DNA of 36,591 nt, taken from NCBI GenBank assembly GCA_963169235.1, contig CAUJCX010000017.1, forward strand, positions 1 through 36,591, written 5' to 3'. Numbering within the stretch: position 1 is the first letter of the stretch; each line of letters opens with the position of its first letter. Positions 16,228-24,437 of this stretch are shown here, one piece after another. The notes under the pieces are model-generated. The model made no database searches. It was given only the letters and a program-made list of their open reading frames with translations, and was not told the origin of the DNA. Made by a program: the position numbers and the translations under genes. This DNA is from Actinomycetota bacterium. Lineage in GTDB: Bacteria; Actinomycetota; Thermoleophilia; Miltoncostaeales; Miltoncostaeaceae.

Positions 16228-17339
16228 CAGCGGGCGGCGTCCAGCACCAGCGCGGCGATGGCGTCGGCGGCCTCGGGCCGCCCCACCGACCGCGCCGCGT
16301 CCGCCATCGCCTCCAGGCGCCTGCGGTCGGCGAGCAGGGCCCCCACCAGCGCCCGCAGGCGCGGTCCGGTGCACTCGCTGTCGGGCAGCAGCACGGCGGC
16401 GCCCGCGTCCACCAGCCACTGGGCGTTGAGCGTCTGATGGTCGGCGGTGGCGTGCGGGTACGGCACCAGGATGCTGGCGCGGCCGATGGTCGCCAGCTCG
16501 AACACCGACCCACCGGACCGCGACACCACGATGTCGGCCGCGGCGATGGCGTCGTGCAGGTTCTCGAGGAAACCCACCAGGCGGTAGCGGCTGCCGGGCG
16601 CACGGCCGGCGAGTCGCCGGGCGGCGCGCTCGAGCTGCCCCGGCCCGGCCACGTGGATGACGTCGAACGGGGGGCTGTCGCCGAACGCGTCGACGGCCGC
16701 GTCGTTGAGCGTGCGGGCGCCCTGCGACCCGCCGAACACCAGCACCACGGTGGCGTCGGGGTCGATGCCGAACACGCGCCGCCCGGCCGTGCGCGTGGCC
16801 TTCACCACCGCCTCCCGCACCGGACGCCCCGTCACCGCGTAGCGCCGCCCCTGGCGGCCCGGCAGCGGGTACGCCAGCGCGACCCGGCGGGCCAGCGGCG
16901 CCACCATGCGGTTGGCCAGGCCCATGTGCGAGTCGGCCTCCATCGCCACCACGGGCACGCGCCGCAGGCGGGCGGCCAGGGCGACCGGCGCGGCCAGGTA
17001 GCCCCCGGCGGTCACGACCACGCCCGGGCGGCGGCGGCGCAGCACCCGCAGGGCCCGGGGAACGGCCATGGCGGCGCCCCAGACGGCCCCCAGGTTGCGC
17101 ACCGTCAGGCGGCGGGCCAGGCCGCGCATGGGGATGGCGTCCTCGGCGAAGCCGGCCGCGCCCGCGATGCCCTCGCCCGCCCGTCCGCGGCTGACGACGA
17201 AGCTGACCTCAGCCCCGCGCGACCGCAGCGCCTCGCCCACCGCCAGCGCGGGCACCACGTGCCCCCCCGTGCCGCTCGCTGCGATCAGCACCCTCGGGGC
17301 GCTGCCCCGCTCGTCGTTGTGTGCGCGTCTTCTTCGCAC
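16227..17339 (-). CDS. murG: Undecaprenyldiphospho-muramoylpentapeptide beta-N-acetylglucosaminyltransferase
   Basis: A 370-residue GT28 glycosyltransferase that makes lipid II from lipid I at the inner membrane face. The N-terminal loop S-G-T-G-G-H-V-V-P-A-L-A, the G-G-S-Q-G-A-R-T-L-N-D loop and the C-terminal donor site S-R-S-G-G-S-V-F-E-L-A with P-Y-P-H-A-T-A-D-H-Q are all present. GTG 17339 lies inside ftsW, giving a 131-base same-strand overlap. The next in-frame start, GTG 17291, would sit right at the first beta strand and still overlap ftsW by 83 bases, so the overlap is real whichever start is used. Confidence 0.95.
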   Translation of the reverse strand: MRRRRAHNDERGSAPRVLIAASGTGGHVVPALAVGEALRSRGAEVSFVVSRGRAGEGIAGAAGFAEDAIPMRGLARRLTVRNLGAVWGAAMAVPRALRVLRRRRPGVVVTAGGYLAAPVALAARLRRVPVVAMEADSHMGLANRMVAPLARRVALAYPLPGRQGRRYAVTGRPVREAVVKATRTAGRRVFGIDPDATVVLVFGGSQGARTLNDAAVDAFGDSPPFDVIHVAGPGQLERAARRLAGRAPGSRYRLVGFLENLHDAIAAADIVVSRSGGSVFELATIGRASILVPYPHATADHQTLNAQWLVDAGAAVLLPDSECTGPRLRALVGALLADRRRLEAMADAARSVGRPEAADAIAALVLDAAR

Positions 17340-18456
17340 TGCGGCCGATGTTCACCAGGAGTCCGGTCGAGAACAGGAGCATGATCAGGCTACTCCCACC
17401 GTATGACACAAACGGCAGCGGGACGCCCGTGATGGGCATCATGCCCAGCGACGACGCCGCATTGTCCAGCGTCTGCGCGCCGATCATGACGGTGACGCCC
17501 ACCGCGATCAGCCGGCGGCTCATGTCCGGGGCGTTCATCGCGATGCGGAATGCCAGCAGCACCACCAGCGCCAGCGCGGCCAGCAGCACCGCGATGCCGA
17601 TGAACCCCAGCTCCTCGCCGATGGTCGCGAGGATCATGTCCGTGTGGGCCTCGGGCAGGTAGAACGCCTTCTGCATGCCGTCGCCCAGGCCGACGCCCTT
17701 CAGCCCGCCCGTGCCGACGGCCACCTGGGCCTGGATCACCTGGAAGCCGTTGCCCTGCGGATCGGCCCATGGATCGAGGAACGCGAGCAGGCGTTCGCGC
17801 CGGTACGGCGCCGCCGCGATGAGCCCCATCGCGAGGAACACCACGCCCCCGCCGACGGCGCCCAGATGCACCAGCCGGGCGCCCGCCACCGCCAGCATCG
17901 CCAGGGTGACCAGGAACAGCATGGACGCGGTCCCCAGGTCGGGCTCGGCCAGGATGAGGGCCGAGAACACGCCGGTGACCGCGAGGTACGGCACCAGCCC
18001 CCGCGGCGTGCCCACCACGCGGGGGTTGCGGGCCACCGACGACGCGATCCAGAAAACCAGCGCCAGCTTCGCGAGCTCGGCGGGTTGCAGCTGCCCCACG
18101 ACGGGAAGCGGCAGCCACCGCCGCGAGCCGTTCACCTCGACGCCGAGGCCGGGCACCAGCACGGCGGTGAGGAGCACGCCCGAGACGGCCATCAGCCCCC
18201 CGGCGTAGCGCGCCACGGCCTTGAGGTTCATGCGCGTGGCCATCAGGTACGCGCCCACGCCCACCACCGCGAAGATCAGCTGACGCAGCGCGGTGCCCAT
18301 GGGGTTGCGATCGTCGAGCGTCGCGGTGAACGACGACGCCGAGTACACCATCACCAGGCCGAAGCACACCAGGGCCACCACGGTGACCTTCAGCGTCTCC
18401 TCGGGCCGCGGCCGGCGGCGGCTGCGGGCGGGAGGTGGCGGCGCGGCGGCGGGCAT
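17209..18456 (-). CDS. ftsW: Peptidoglycan glycosyltransferase FtsW (SEDS family)
   Basis: A 415-residue polytopic SEDS polymerase that builds septal glycan with FtsI. Conserved loops are L-Q-P-A-E-L-A-K-L-A, E-A-H-T-D-M-I-L-A-T-I-G-E-E-L-G with the essential acidic residue, and G-V-P-L-P-F-V-S-Y-G-G-S-S-L. After the last membrane segment a basic, Gly/Arg-rich tail of about 45 residues is encoded in the part that overlaps murG. The ATG at 18456 follows TACGGT by only 3 bases. The 78 bases separating it from mraY contain no gene, so murD is missing from its usual position. Confidence 0.95.
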   Translation of the reverse strand: MPAAAPPPPARSRRRPRPEETLKVTVVALVCFGLVMVYSASSFTATLDDRNPMGTALRQLIFAVVGVGAYLMATRMNLKAVARYAGGLMAVSGVLLTAVLVPGLGVEVNGSRRWLPLPVVGQLQPAELAKLALVFWIASSVARNPRVVGTPRGLVPYLAVTGVFSALILAEPDLGTASMLFLVTLAMLAVAGARLVHLGAVGGGVVFLAMGLIAAAPYRRERLLAFLDPWADPQGNGFQVIQAQVAVGTGGLKGVGLGDGMQKAFYLPEAHTDMILATIGEELGFIGIAVLLAALALVVLLAFRIAMNAPDMSRRLIAVGVTVMIGAQTLDNAASSLGMMPITGVPLPFVSYGGSSLIMLLFSTGLLVNIGRSAKKTRTQRRAGQRPEGADRSERHGGARGARAGGGRGAAVARG

Positions 18457-18534
18457 CTCACCGTACGGTTCTGCGCCCGCGCCCCGATCCCTACCGGCGC
18501 GGCGCGCGATCGGTCGCGCCCGACCCGCGGGGGG

Positions 18535-19518
18535 TCAGCCCTGCAGGTAGCGGAAGTAGAGCGTGAAGCCGACGGCGCCGCACAACAGCGAGATCAGCCA
18601 GAACCGCACGATGATCTTGGTCTCGCTCCACGCCGCCATCTCGAAGTGGTGGTGCACCGGCGCCATCAGGAACACGCGGCGCTTGAAGTGCTTGAACACC
18701 AGCACCTGGATCAGCACGGACAGGGCCTCCAGCACGAACACCAGGCCGATGACGCCCAGAAGCAGCTCGGTGCGGGTCATCACAGCCATCGCGGCGATCG
18801 CGCCGCCCAGGGCGTACGAGCCCGTGTCGCCCATGAACACCGACGCCGGGAACGAGTTGAACCACAGGAACCCCACGCACGCGCCCACCATGCAGGCCCC
18901 GAAGATGGCCAGGTCGAGGCGGTTGCCCGCGAACGCGATGCCGGTGTACGCCAGCAGGGCGACGGCGCACGTGCCGCCCGCGAGCCCGTCGAGCCCGTCG
19001 GTGAGGTTGACGCCGTTGGCCGCACCCGTCACCACCAGGGCCACGACCACGTAGTACACGTAGGGCCCCAGCGGCACCTGATGGTGGATGCCGAACGCCC
19101 CCAGGTCGAGCGACGTCGGCAGGCCGATCACCCTGACCCCCACCACAGTCAGCACCGCCGACACCACCAGCAGGCCCAGGATGCGCAGGCGCCCCGACAG
19201 GCCCAGCGACCGCTTGCGCACGATCTTCATGAAGTCGTCGAGGAAGCCGATGGCGCCGCACGCGAGCGTCACGAACAGCACCAGCATCGCCTCGGTACTG
19301 CGCGACGACAGGATCACGAACGGGACGGCCATCGCGAACAGGATCAGCAGGCCGCCCATGGTGGGGGTGCCCTGCTTCTGGGCATGCGCGTCGGGGATCT
19401 CGCCCGGCGGACGGATGAACTGGCCCACCTCGTTGTCGCGCAGCCACTGGATGAACCGCGGCCCCAGGAACAGCATCAGGGTGGCCGCGGAGATCGCGGC
19501 GATGAGGATGCGTGGCAC
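18535..19518 (-). CDS. mraY: Phospho-N-acetylmuramoyl-pentapeptide-transferase
   Basis: A 327-residue membrane enzyme that attaches phospho-MurNAc-pentapeptide to undecaprenyl phosphate, giving lipid I. About ten membrane segments are present. Catalytic signatures are G-F-L-D-D-F-x-K near residue 90, G-V-N-L-T-D-G-L-D-G-L-A-G-G near 175, F-M-G-D-T-G-S, and the C-terminal A-P-V-H-H-H-F-E. It lies 15 bases downstream of murF. Confidence 0.98.
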   Translation of the reverse strand: MPRILIAAISAATLMLFLGPRFIQWLRDNEVGQFIRPPGEIPDAHAQKQGTPTMGGLLILFAMAVPFVILSSRSTEAMLVLFVTLACGAIGFLDDFMKIVRKRSLGLSGRLRILGLLVVSAVLTVVGVRVIGLPTSLDLGAFGIHHQVPLGPYVYYVVVALVVTGAANGVNLTDGLDGLAGGTCAVALLAYTGIAFAGNRLDLAIFGACMVGACVGFLWFNSFPASVFMGDTGSYALGGAIAAMAVMTRTELLLGVIGLVFVLEALSVLIQVLVFKHFKRRVFLMAPVHHHFEMAAWSETKIIVRFWLISLLCGAVGFTLYFRYLQG

Positions 19519-19533
19519 GGGCGGCGGTTCCGG

Positions 19534-20847
19534 TCAGCGCCCGGACGCGGCCGGGGCGATGGCGTCGGCGACGTGCTCCAGCGCCATGCCGCGCGACGCC
19601 TTCACCAGCACCACGTCGCCCGGCTCAAGGTGCGCGGCGACGCCGTCGGCGGCGGCGCGCGCGTCGGCGAAGCGCACGGCGCGAACGCCGTCGGCGCCGG
19701 CCGCGTACTCCTGCGCCAGATCGCCCACCGCCACCAGCAGGTCCACGCCCAGCTCGCGCACGCGGGCCCCGACGTCGTGGTGGAAGCGCCGCTCGTCGGG
19801 ACCCAGCTCGCGCATGTCGCCCAGCACCGCCACCGTGCGTCCCTCGCGACGGCACAGGTCGGTGAGGGCCGCCTCCATCGCCACGGGGTTGGCGTTGTAG
19901 CAGTCGACGATCAGCGTGCCGCCCCCGGGGATGGGGCGCTCCTGGCCGCGCATGGCCGACAGCGGCACCTCGACGGGGCCACCGCCGTGGGGCACGCGGT
20001 CGAGCGCCACGCAGCACGCGTACGCCGCGGCCGCGTTGCGCCGCTGCCACGCCTTCTCGAGCGCCACGTCCACGCCGGGGGGAAGGTCGGCGCCGAAGCG
20101 GATCACCTCCACGCCCGCGGGCAGCGCCGCGATGTGGGGGGCCAAGAGCGGCTCGTCCTCCGGCACCACGGCGACGCCGCCGGGCGCGAGGCCCGACAGG
20201 ATCTCGGCCTTCGCCGCGGCGATGGCCTCGATGGTGCGCAGCAGCTCCAGGTGCACCGGCGCGATGGACGTGATGCAGGCGACGTCGGGCGGCGCCAGCC
20301 GCACCAGCTCGGTGATCTGGTCGGCGCCGCGCATCCCCATCTCGACCACGGCGATCTCGGTGTCGTCGGGCAGCCCCATCAGCGCCATCGGCACGCCGAT
20401 CTCGGTGTTGTGGTTGCCCGGCGTGCCCTCGGCCCGGGCCCCGGCGGCGCGCAGCATCGCCACCAGGATGTCCTTCGTGGTGGTCTTGCCGACCGAGCCG
20501 GTGATGGCCACCACGGTGGCGCCCAGGCGGCCCAGCGCGTGGCGGCCGGCGGCCTGCAGCACCTTCAGCGGGTCGTGGGCCACGGCGACGTGCCAGCCGT
20601 TGGCGCGGCACTCCTCGGAGATGGCGTCCCACACGTGGCGGCCCACCAGCGCCGCGCCGGCGCCCGCACGCAGCGCGTCGGGGGCGAACAGGCCGCCGTC
20701 GGCCTGCTCGCCCGGCAGGCCCACGAACAGCGCCCCGGGCTCGACCGCCCGGGAGTCGACGCACGCGCCCTCCACGGCCGTCGCCCCGGAGCCGGAGCCG
20801 ATCTCCGCGCGTTGCCCGTCGATCATCTCGGCCAGCGTCAGCCTCAT
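19534..20847 (-). CDS. murF: UDP-N-acetylmuramoyl-tripeptide--D-alanyl-D-alanine ligase
   Basis: A 437-residue Mur ligase that adds D-Ala-D-Ala. The ATP loop is I-T-G-S-V-G-K-T-T-T-K-D, followed by G-T-P-G-N-H-N-T-E-I-G-V-P, which is diagnostic for MurF. The C-terminal domain has V-D-C-Y-N-A-N-P and V-L-G-D-M-R-E-L-G. The ATG overlaps the murE stop as ATGA. Confidence 0.97.
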   Translation of the reverse strand: MRLTLAEMIDGQRAEIGSGSGATAVEGACVDSRAVEPGALFVGLPGEQADGGLFAPDALRAGAGAALVGRHVWDAISEECRANGWHVAVAHDPLKVLQAAGRHALGRLGATVVAITGSVGKTTTKDILVAMLRAAGARAEGTPGNHNTEIGVPMALMGLPDDTEIAVVEMGMRGADQITELVRLAPPDVACITSIAPVHLELLRTIEAIAAAKAEILSGLAPGGVAVVPEDEPLLAPHIAALPAGVEVIRFGADLPPGVDVALEKAWQRRNAAAAYACCVALDRVPHGGGPVEVPLSAMRGQERPIPGGGTLIVDCYNANPVAMEAALTDLCRREGRTVAVLGDMRELGPDERRFHHDVGARVRELGVDLLVAVGDLAQEYAAGADGVRAVRFADARAAADGVAAHLEPGDVVLVKASRGMALEHVADAIAPAASGR

Positions 20848-22277
20848 GTGCGCTCCCCCGTCAGCACCTCGCGGGCCACCTCACGGTCGTCGAACGGGCT
20901 CACCACGCCGCCCACCTCCTGTCCCCGCTCGTGTCCTTTGCCGGCGATCACCACGACGTCGTCGTCGCCGGCCATGCCGATCGCCAGTGCGATGGCGGCG
21001 CGCCGGTCCGGTTCCACCCGCAGCTCACCACCGTGGGTGGCCCCGGCGACGATGTCGGCGATGATCGTACCGGGGGGCTCGGAGCGCGGATTGTCGGACG
21101 TCACGACGGTGACGTCGGCCAGGCGCCGGGCGATGTCGCCCATCAGCGGCCGCTTGCCCCGGTCGCGGTCGCCCCCGCAGCCGAACACCACGATCACGCG
21201 GCCCGCCGCCCCGAAACCCCGCACGGCGCGCAGCACGTTCTCGAGCGAGTCCGGCGTGTGCGCGTAGTCCACCAGCACGCTGAACGGCTGTCCCGCGTCG
21301 ATCGCCTCCATCCGCCCGGGCACGCCGGGCAGCGACGCGATGCCCTCGGCGACGGCGTCCAACGGCAGGCCGGCCAGCTCGGCGGCCGCGATGACCCCCA
21401 GGCAGTTGCTGAGGTTGAAGCGCCCCGCCAGCCGGGTGCGCAGCGCCAGCGTGCCGCGCGGCGTCGTCACGGTGGCCTCGGTGCCGCGCGGGTCCATGCG
21501 GACGTCGCCCGGACGCACGTCGGCGTCGGCGTCCACGGCGAAGCGCAGGAGGCCCAGATCGTCGGCCAGCCGGCGTCCCCACGGGTCGTCCACGTTGGCG
21601 CACCCCGGGGGGGCGTCGCCGTCGCGCGGGGCGAACAGCAGGCGCTTGGCCTGGAAGTAGTCCTCGAAGTCGCGGTGGTAGTCCAGGTGGTCCTGGGTGA
21701 GGTTGGTGAACACGGCGGCGGCGAACCGCACGCCCGCGACGCGCTGCTGGGCCAGCGCGTGCGACGACACCTCCATGGCGCACGCGCGGTCGCCGGCCGC
21801 GGCCATGGTCGCGAACAGGCGCTGCAGGTCGACCGGCCCCGGCGTGGTGTGCGATGCGGCAAGCGCCCGTCCGCCCGCGACGGTCTCGACGGTGCCCACC
21901 AGGCCGCACGGCATCCCGGCCGCCTCGAACACGGCCCGCATCAGGTACGCGCTGGTGGTCTTGCCGTTGGTGCCGGTGATGCCGACGACGCGCAGGTGCC
22001 GCGACGGATCCCCGGCCAGCGCGGCCGCCACCCGCGCCAGCGCCACCCGCGCGTCGGGCACCACGATCTGGGTTGCGTCCACGTCGAGAGGCCGCTCCAC
22101 CACCAGGGTCGCGACGCCCCGCGCCACGGCCTCGGCCGCGAAGTCGTGCCCGTCGGCGGCGACGCCGGGCACGCACACGAACAGCGCGTCGGGGCCGCCG
22201 TCACCGGCGCGGGCCGCGATGCGCGCGACCGGCGGCGTCGTGGCGCCCGCGCGCGCCACGACGCGGGCGCCCGGCAC
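20844..22277 (-). CDS. murE: UDP-MurNAc-L-Ala-D-Glu--meso-diaminopimelate ligase
   Basis: A Mur ligase that adds the third peptide residue. The ATP loop is G-I-T-G-T-N-G-K-T-T-S-A. The substrate motif D-N-P-R-S-E is the DNPR form characteristic of meso-DAP-adding enzymes, so the wall should be DAP-type. The first canonical start is GTG 22277 (477 residues). Homology seems to begin earlier: in frame from CTG 22310 the protein reads (L/M)-T-L-G-P-H-D-L-A-R-L-V-P-G-A-R-V, a typical MurE N-terminus, and that CTG overlaps the ftsI stop as CTGA, like its neighbours. A non-AUG CTG start giving 488 residues is therefore plausible. Confidence 0.95.
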   Translation of the reverse strand: MPGARVVARAGATTPPVARIAARAGDGGPDALFVCVPGVAADGHDFAAEAVARGVATLVVERPLDVDATQIVVPDARVALARVAAALAGDPSRHLRVVGITGTNGKTTSAYLMRAVFEAAGMPCGLVGTVETVAGGRALAASHTTPGPVDLQRLFATMAAAGDRACAMEVSSHALAQQRVAGVRFAAAVFTNLTQDHLDYHRDFEDYFQAKRLLFAPRDGDAPPGCANVDDPWGRRLADDLGLLRFAVDADADVRPGDVRMDPRGTEATVTTPRGTLALRTRLAGRFNLSNCLGVIAAAELAGLPLDAVAEGIASLPGVPGRMEAIDAGQPFSVLVDYAHTPDSLENVLRAVRGFGAAGRVIVVFGCGGDRDRGKRPLMGDIARRLADVTVVTSDNPRSEPPGTIIADIVAGATHGGELRVEPDRRAAIALAIGMAGDDDVVVIAGKGHERGQEVGGVVSPFDDREVAREVLTGERT

Positions 22278-22306
22278 CAGGCGCGCCAGGTCGTGGGGAC
22301 CGAGCG

Positions 22307-24073
22307 TCAGGTCGGGGGGATCTTCAGGCGGTTCAGACAGAACTGCCCAATCGTCTCAAAAGCGGGTGCGGCAACGTCGCCACCGTAGTACGACCCCGCG
22401 GACGGCTCGTCCACCACGACCGAGATCACCAGCTGGGGACGCTCCGCCGGCACGAAGCCCACGAACGACGCGGTGTACCGGTCGCCGTACTCCCCGGTCT
22501 TCGGGTCCACCTTGTTGGCCGTGCCGGTCTTGCCGGCCACGGAGTAGCCGGGGATGCTGGCCTCGGAGCCCGTTCCCTTCGCCGACACGACCCCGCGCAG
22601 CATCGACGTGAGCGCGTGCGCGGTGGCCGGGCGCATCACGGTGACCGACGCGCCCAGCGGCACGTCGTCGCCGCCCACGCGCGACACCAGCCGTGGCGTG
22701 GGCATGCGCCCGCGGTTGGCGATCGCCGCGTACGCGCGGGTGAGCTGCATCTGGGTGACCATGTCACCCTGGCCGATGGGGATGTTGTAGATGGACGCGC
22801 CCGACCACTTGTCGGTGGGCAGGATGGCGCCCTTCTCCTCGCCGGCCAGCCCGAGGCCCGTACTGGTGCCGAACCCGAAGCGGGCGATCCACTCGTTGAC
22901 CCCCGCGGCGCCGAGGCGCTGGGCGATGATGGTGGTGCCGACGTTGCTGGAGTGCTTGAGGATGTTGGAGACCGTCATCGTCTGCGACGGCCGGTCCTTC
23001 TCGGCGTCGTAGAGCTTGCGGTCGAGCTCCTCGTCGATCCACACCCACTGGGGCACGAACAGCGGCGTCGACGGCGTCACGCGGCGCGACTCGATGGCGC
23101 CCGCGATGGTCACCACCTTGAACGTGGAGCCGGGCTCGAACGACCACGCCACCGCCCGGTCGCGCGCCTTCTCGGCGTCGAACGTGGAGCGGTTGCCGGG
23201 GTCGAAGCTGGGCGCCGTCGCCATGGCGACGATCTCGCCGGTGTCGGGCCGCATCACGATGGCCGTCGCGCTGGTGGCCTGATGCTTCTCGACCGTGCCC
23301 GCAAGGATCTGCTGCACGCGCCGCTGGGTGACCGCGTCGATGGTGGTGGTGACGTCCACCCCCGGGCGCGGCTCGACGTCCTTCAGCACCTTCAGCGTCT
23401 CCTGACGCGGGTCGCGCGCCTCCACGCGCATACCCGGCGTGCCGCGCAGCTTGTCGTCGTACAGCCGCTCCAGCCCCGACTGGCCGTGGCCGTCGTCGCC
23501 CACCAGGCCGACGGTCTGCGCCCCGGCGGTGCCGAGGGGCTCCACCCGCCCGCTGGTGTCGATGAGGTCGATGCCGGTGAGGTCGAGGTCGCGGATGCGG
23601 CGGGCCGTCTTCTGGTCGACGCGGCGCGCCACCAGCGCCCACTGCGTGCCGCTGCCCAGCGTGGTCGCCAGCGCGGCCGGGTCCTTGCGCAGCAGGGGCG
23701 CGAGCTTCTGCGCGACCCCCTGCGGATCGGTGATGAGGTACGGGCTCGCCTCCACCCGCGCCGTGGGCCGGTCGGCCGCCAGCTCGATGCCGCGCGCGTC
23801 GAGGATCGACCCGCGCTGGGCCGGCAGGTCGACGGTGCGCACGCGCTGGTCGGACGCGATCGCGCTGAGGTCGCCGCCCTGCACGACCCCCAGGTAGCCG
23901 GCGCGGGCCACGATGGCGCCGACCCCGACGATCATGCAGACGCCCAGGATGCGGATGCGGCGGCGTGACTCGCGCGCGGTGATGGGGGCGGGCAGCGCCG
24001 GGCGCCGGCGGGGGGCCGACCGGTTCCGCGACGCGGGCCTACCGGGGCGGGACCCGGATGAACGTGACGGCAT
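22307..24073 (-). CDS. ftsI: Septal peptidoglycan transpeptidase FtsI/PBP3 (class B PBP)
   Basis: A 588-residue bitopic transpeptidase that crosslinks septal peptidoglycan with FtsW. A basic N-terminus precedes one membrane helix (about 41-61). The dimerisation domain follows (R-G-S-I-L-D-A-R-G near 88-95), and then the transpeptidase domain with S-T-F-K (nucleophile S316), S-S-N (375-377) and K-T-G-T (515-518). It has no C-terminal PASTA domains. ATG 24073 overlaps the end of ftsL by 35 bases. Confidence 0.96.
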   Translation of the reverse strand: MPSRSSGSRPGRPASRNRSAPRRRPALPAPITARESRRRIRILGVCMIVGVGAIVARAGYLGVVQGGDLSAIASDQRVRTVDLPAQRGSILDARGIELAADRPTARVEASPYLITDPQGVAQKLAPLLRKDPAALATTLGSGTQWALVARRVDQKTARRIRDLDLTGIDLIDTSGRVEPLGTAGAQTVGLVGDDGHGQSGLERLYDDKLRGTPGMRVEARDPRQETLKVLKDVEPRPGVDVTTTIDAVTQRRVQQILAGTVEKHQATSATAIVMRPDTGEIVAMATAPSFDPGNRSTFDAEKARDRAVAWSFEPGSTFKVVTIAGAIESRRVTPSTPLFVPQWVWIDEELDRKLYDAEKDRPSQTMTVSNILKHSSNVGTTIIAQRLGAAGVNEWIARFGFGTSTGLGLAGEEKGAILPTDKWSGASIYNIPIGQGDMVTQMQLTRAYAAIANRGRMPTPRLVSRVGGDDVPLGASVTVMRPATAHALTSMLRGVVSAKGTGSEASIPGYSVAGKTGTANKVDPKTGEYGDRYTASFVGFVPAERPQLVISVVVDEPSAGSYYGGDVAAPAFETIGQFCLNRLKIPPT

Positions 24074-24437
24074 TGTCGTCCTGTTCGGTCATGTTCAGGC
24101 GACGCCGGGCCGCGTCGAGAACCAGGTTGTCACGGCGGCTGATCGCCACGCGCACGCGGGCGGCGTCGGCTTGGACGCGCTGCTGTTCGTTCACGGTGTG
24201 TGAGATGCGCGTCGTCAGCTGCAGCGTGGCCACGTTCAGCCACACGATGCCGCCCAGCAGCACGGCGGCGACGGGGATCCACGCGATGCCGAGGCGCGGG
24301 AGGGCGCGGCGGCGTGAGCGCGCGCGCGGCCGTGGCGCCCGCGTGGGCTGCGCGCGACGCGGGGCCTCCTGGGGCCGGGGACGCGGCGCGGGCCGCGTGC
24401 GGGGCTGGGACCGAGCGGCGCCTGAGCGAGCCGTCAT
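24039..24437 (-). CDS. ftsL: Cell division protein FtsL-like
   Basis: A 132-residue bitopic protein. A very basic Arg/Pro-rich cytoplasmic N-terminus of about 50 residues is followed by one membrane helix (about 51-70) and an extracellular helical segment of about 40 residues with heptad-like hydrophobics, ending in an R-R-L-N-M region as in FtsL/DivIC proteins. Primary sequence conservation in this family is poor. The call rests on topology, size and position between rsmH and ftsI. Its ATG overlaps the rsmH stop as ATGA. Confidence 0.85.
   Translation of the reverse strand: MTARSGAARSQPRTRPAPRPRPQEAPRRAQPTRAPRPRARSRRRALPRLGIAWIPVAAVLLGGIVWLNVATLQLTTRISHTVNEQQRVQADAARVRVAISRRDNLVLDAARRRLNMTEQDDNAVTFIRVPPR

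Noticed and set aside
18457-18465. TACGGT box 3 bases before the ftsW ATG as a leaderless promoter
   Set aside because: The spacing is too short compared with the 6-8 bases seen elsewhere. It is a palindromic ACCGTACGGT and could be coincidence.
17644-21267. A very long open frame on the plus strand opposite the mur/fts genes
   Set aside because: Long antisense frames are expected opposite GC-rich genes. The translation is His/Arg/Gln-rich low complexity without domains, and the minus-strand genes are unmistakable.
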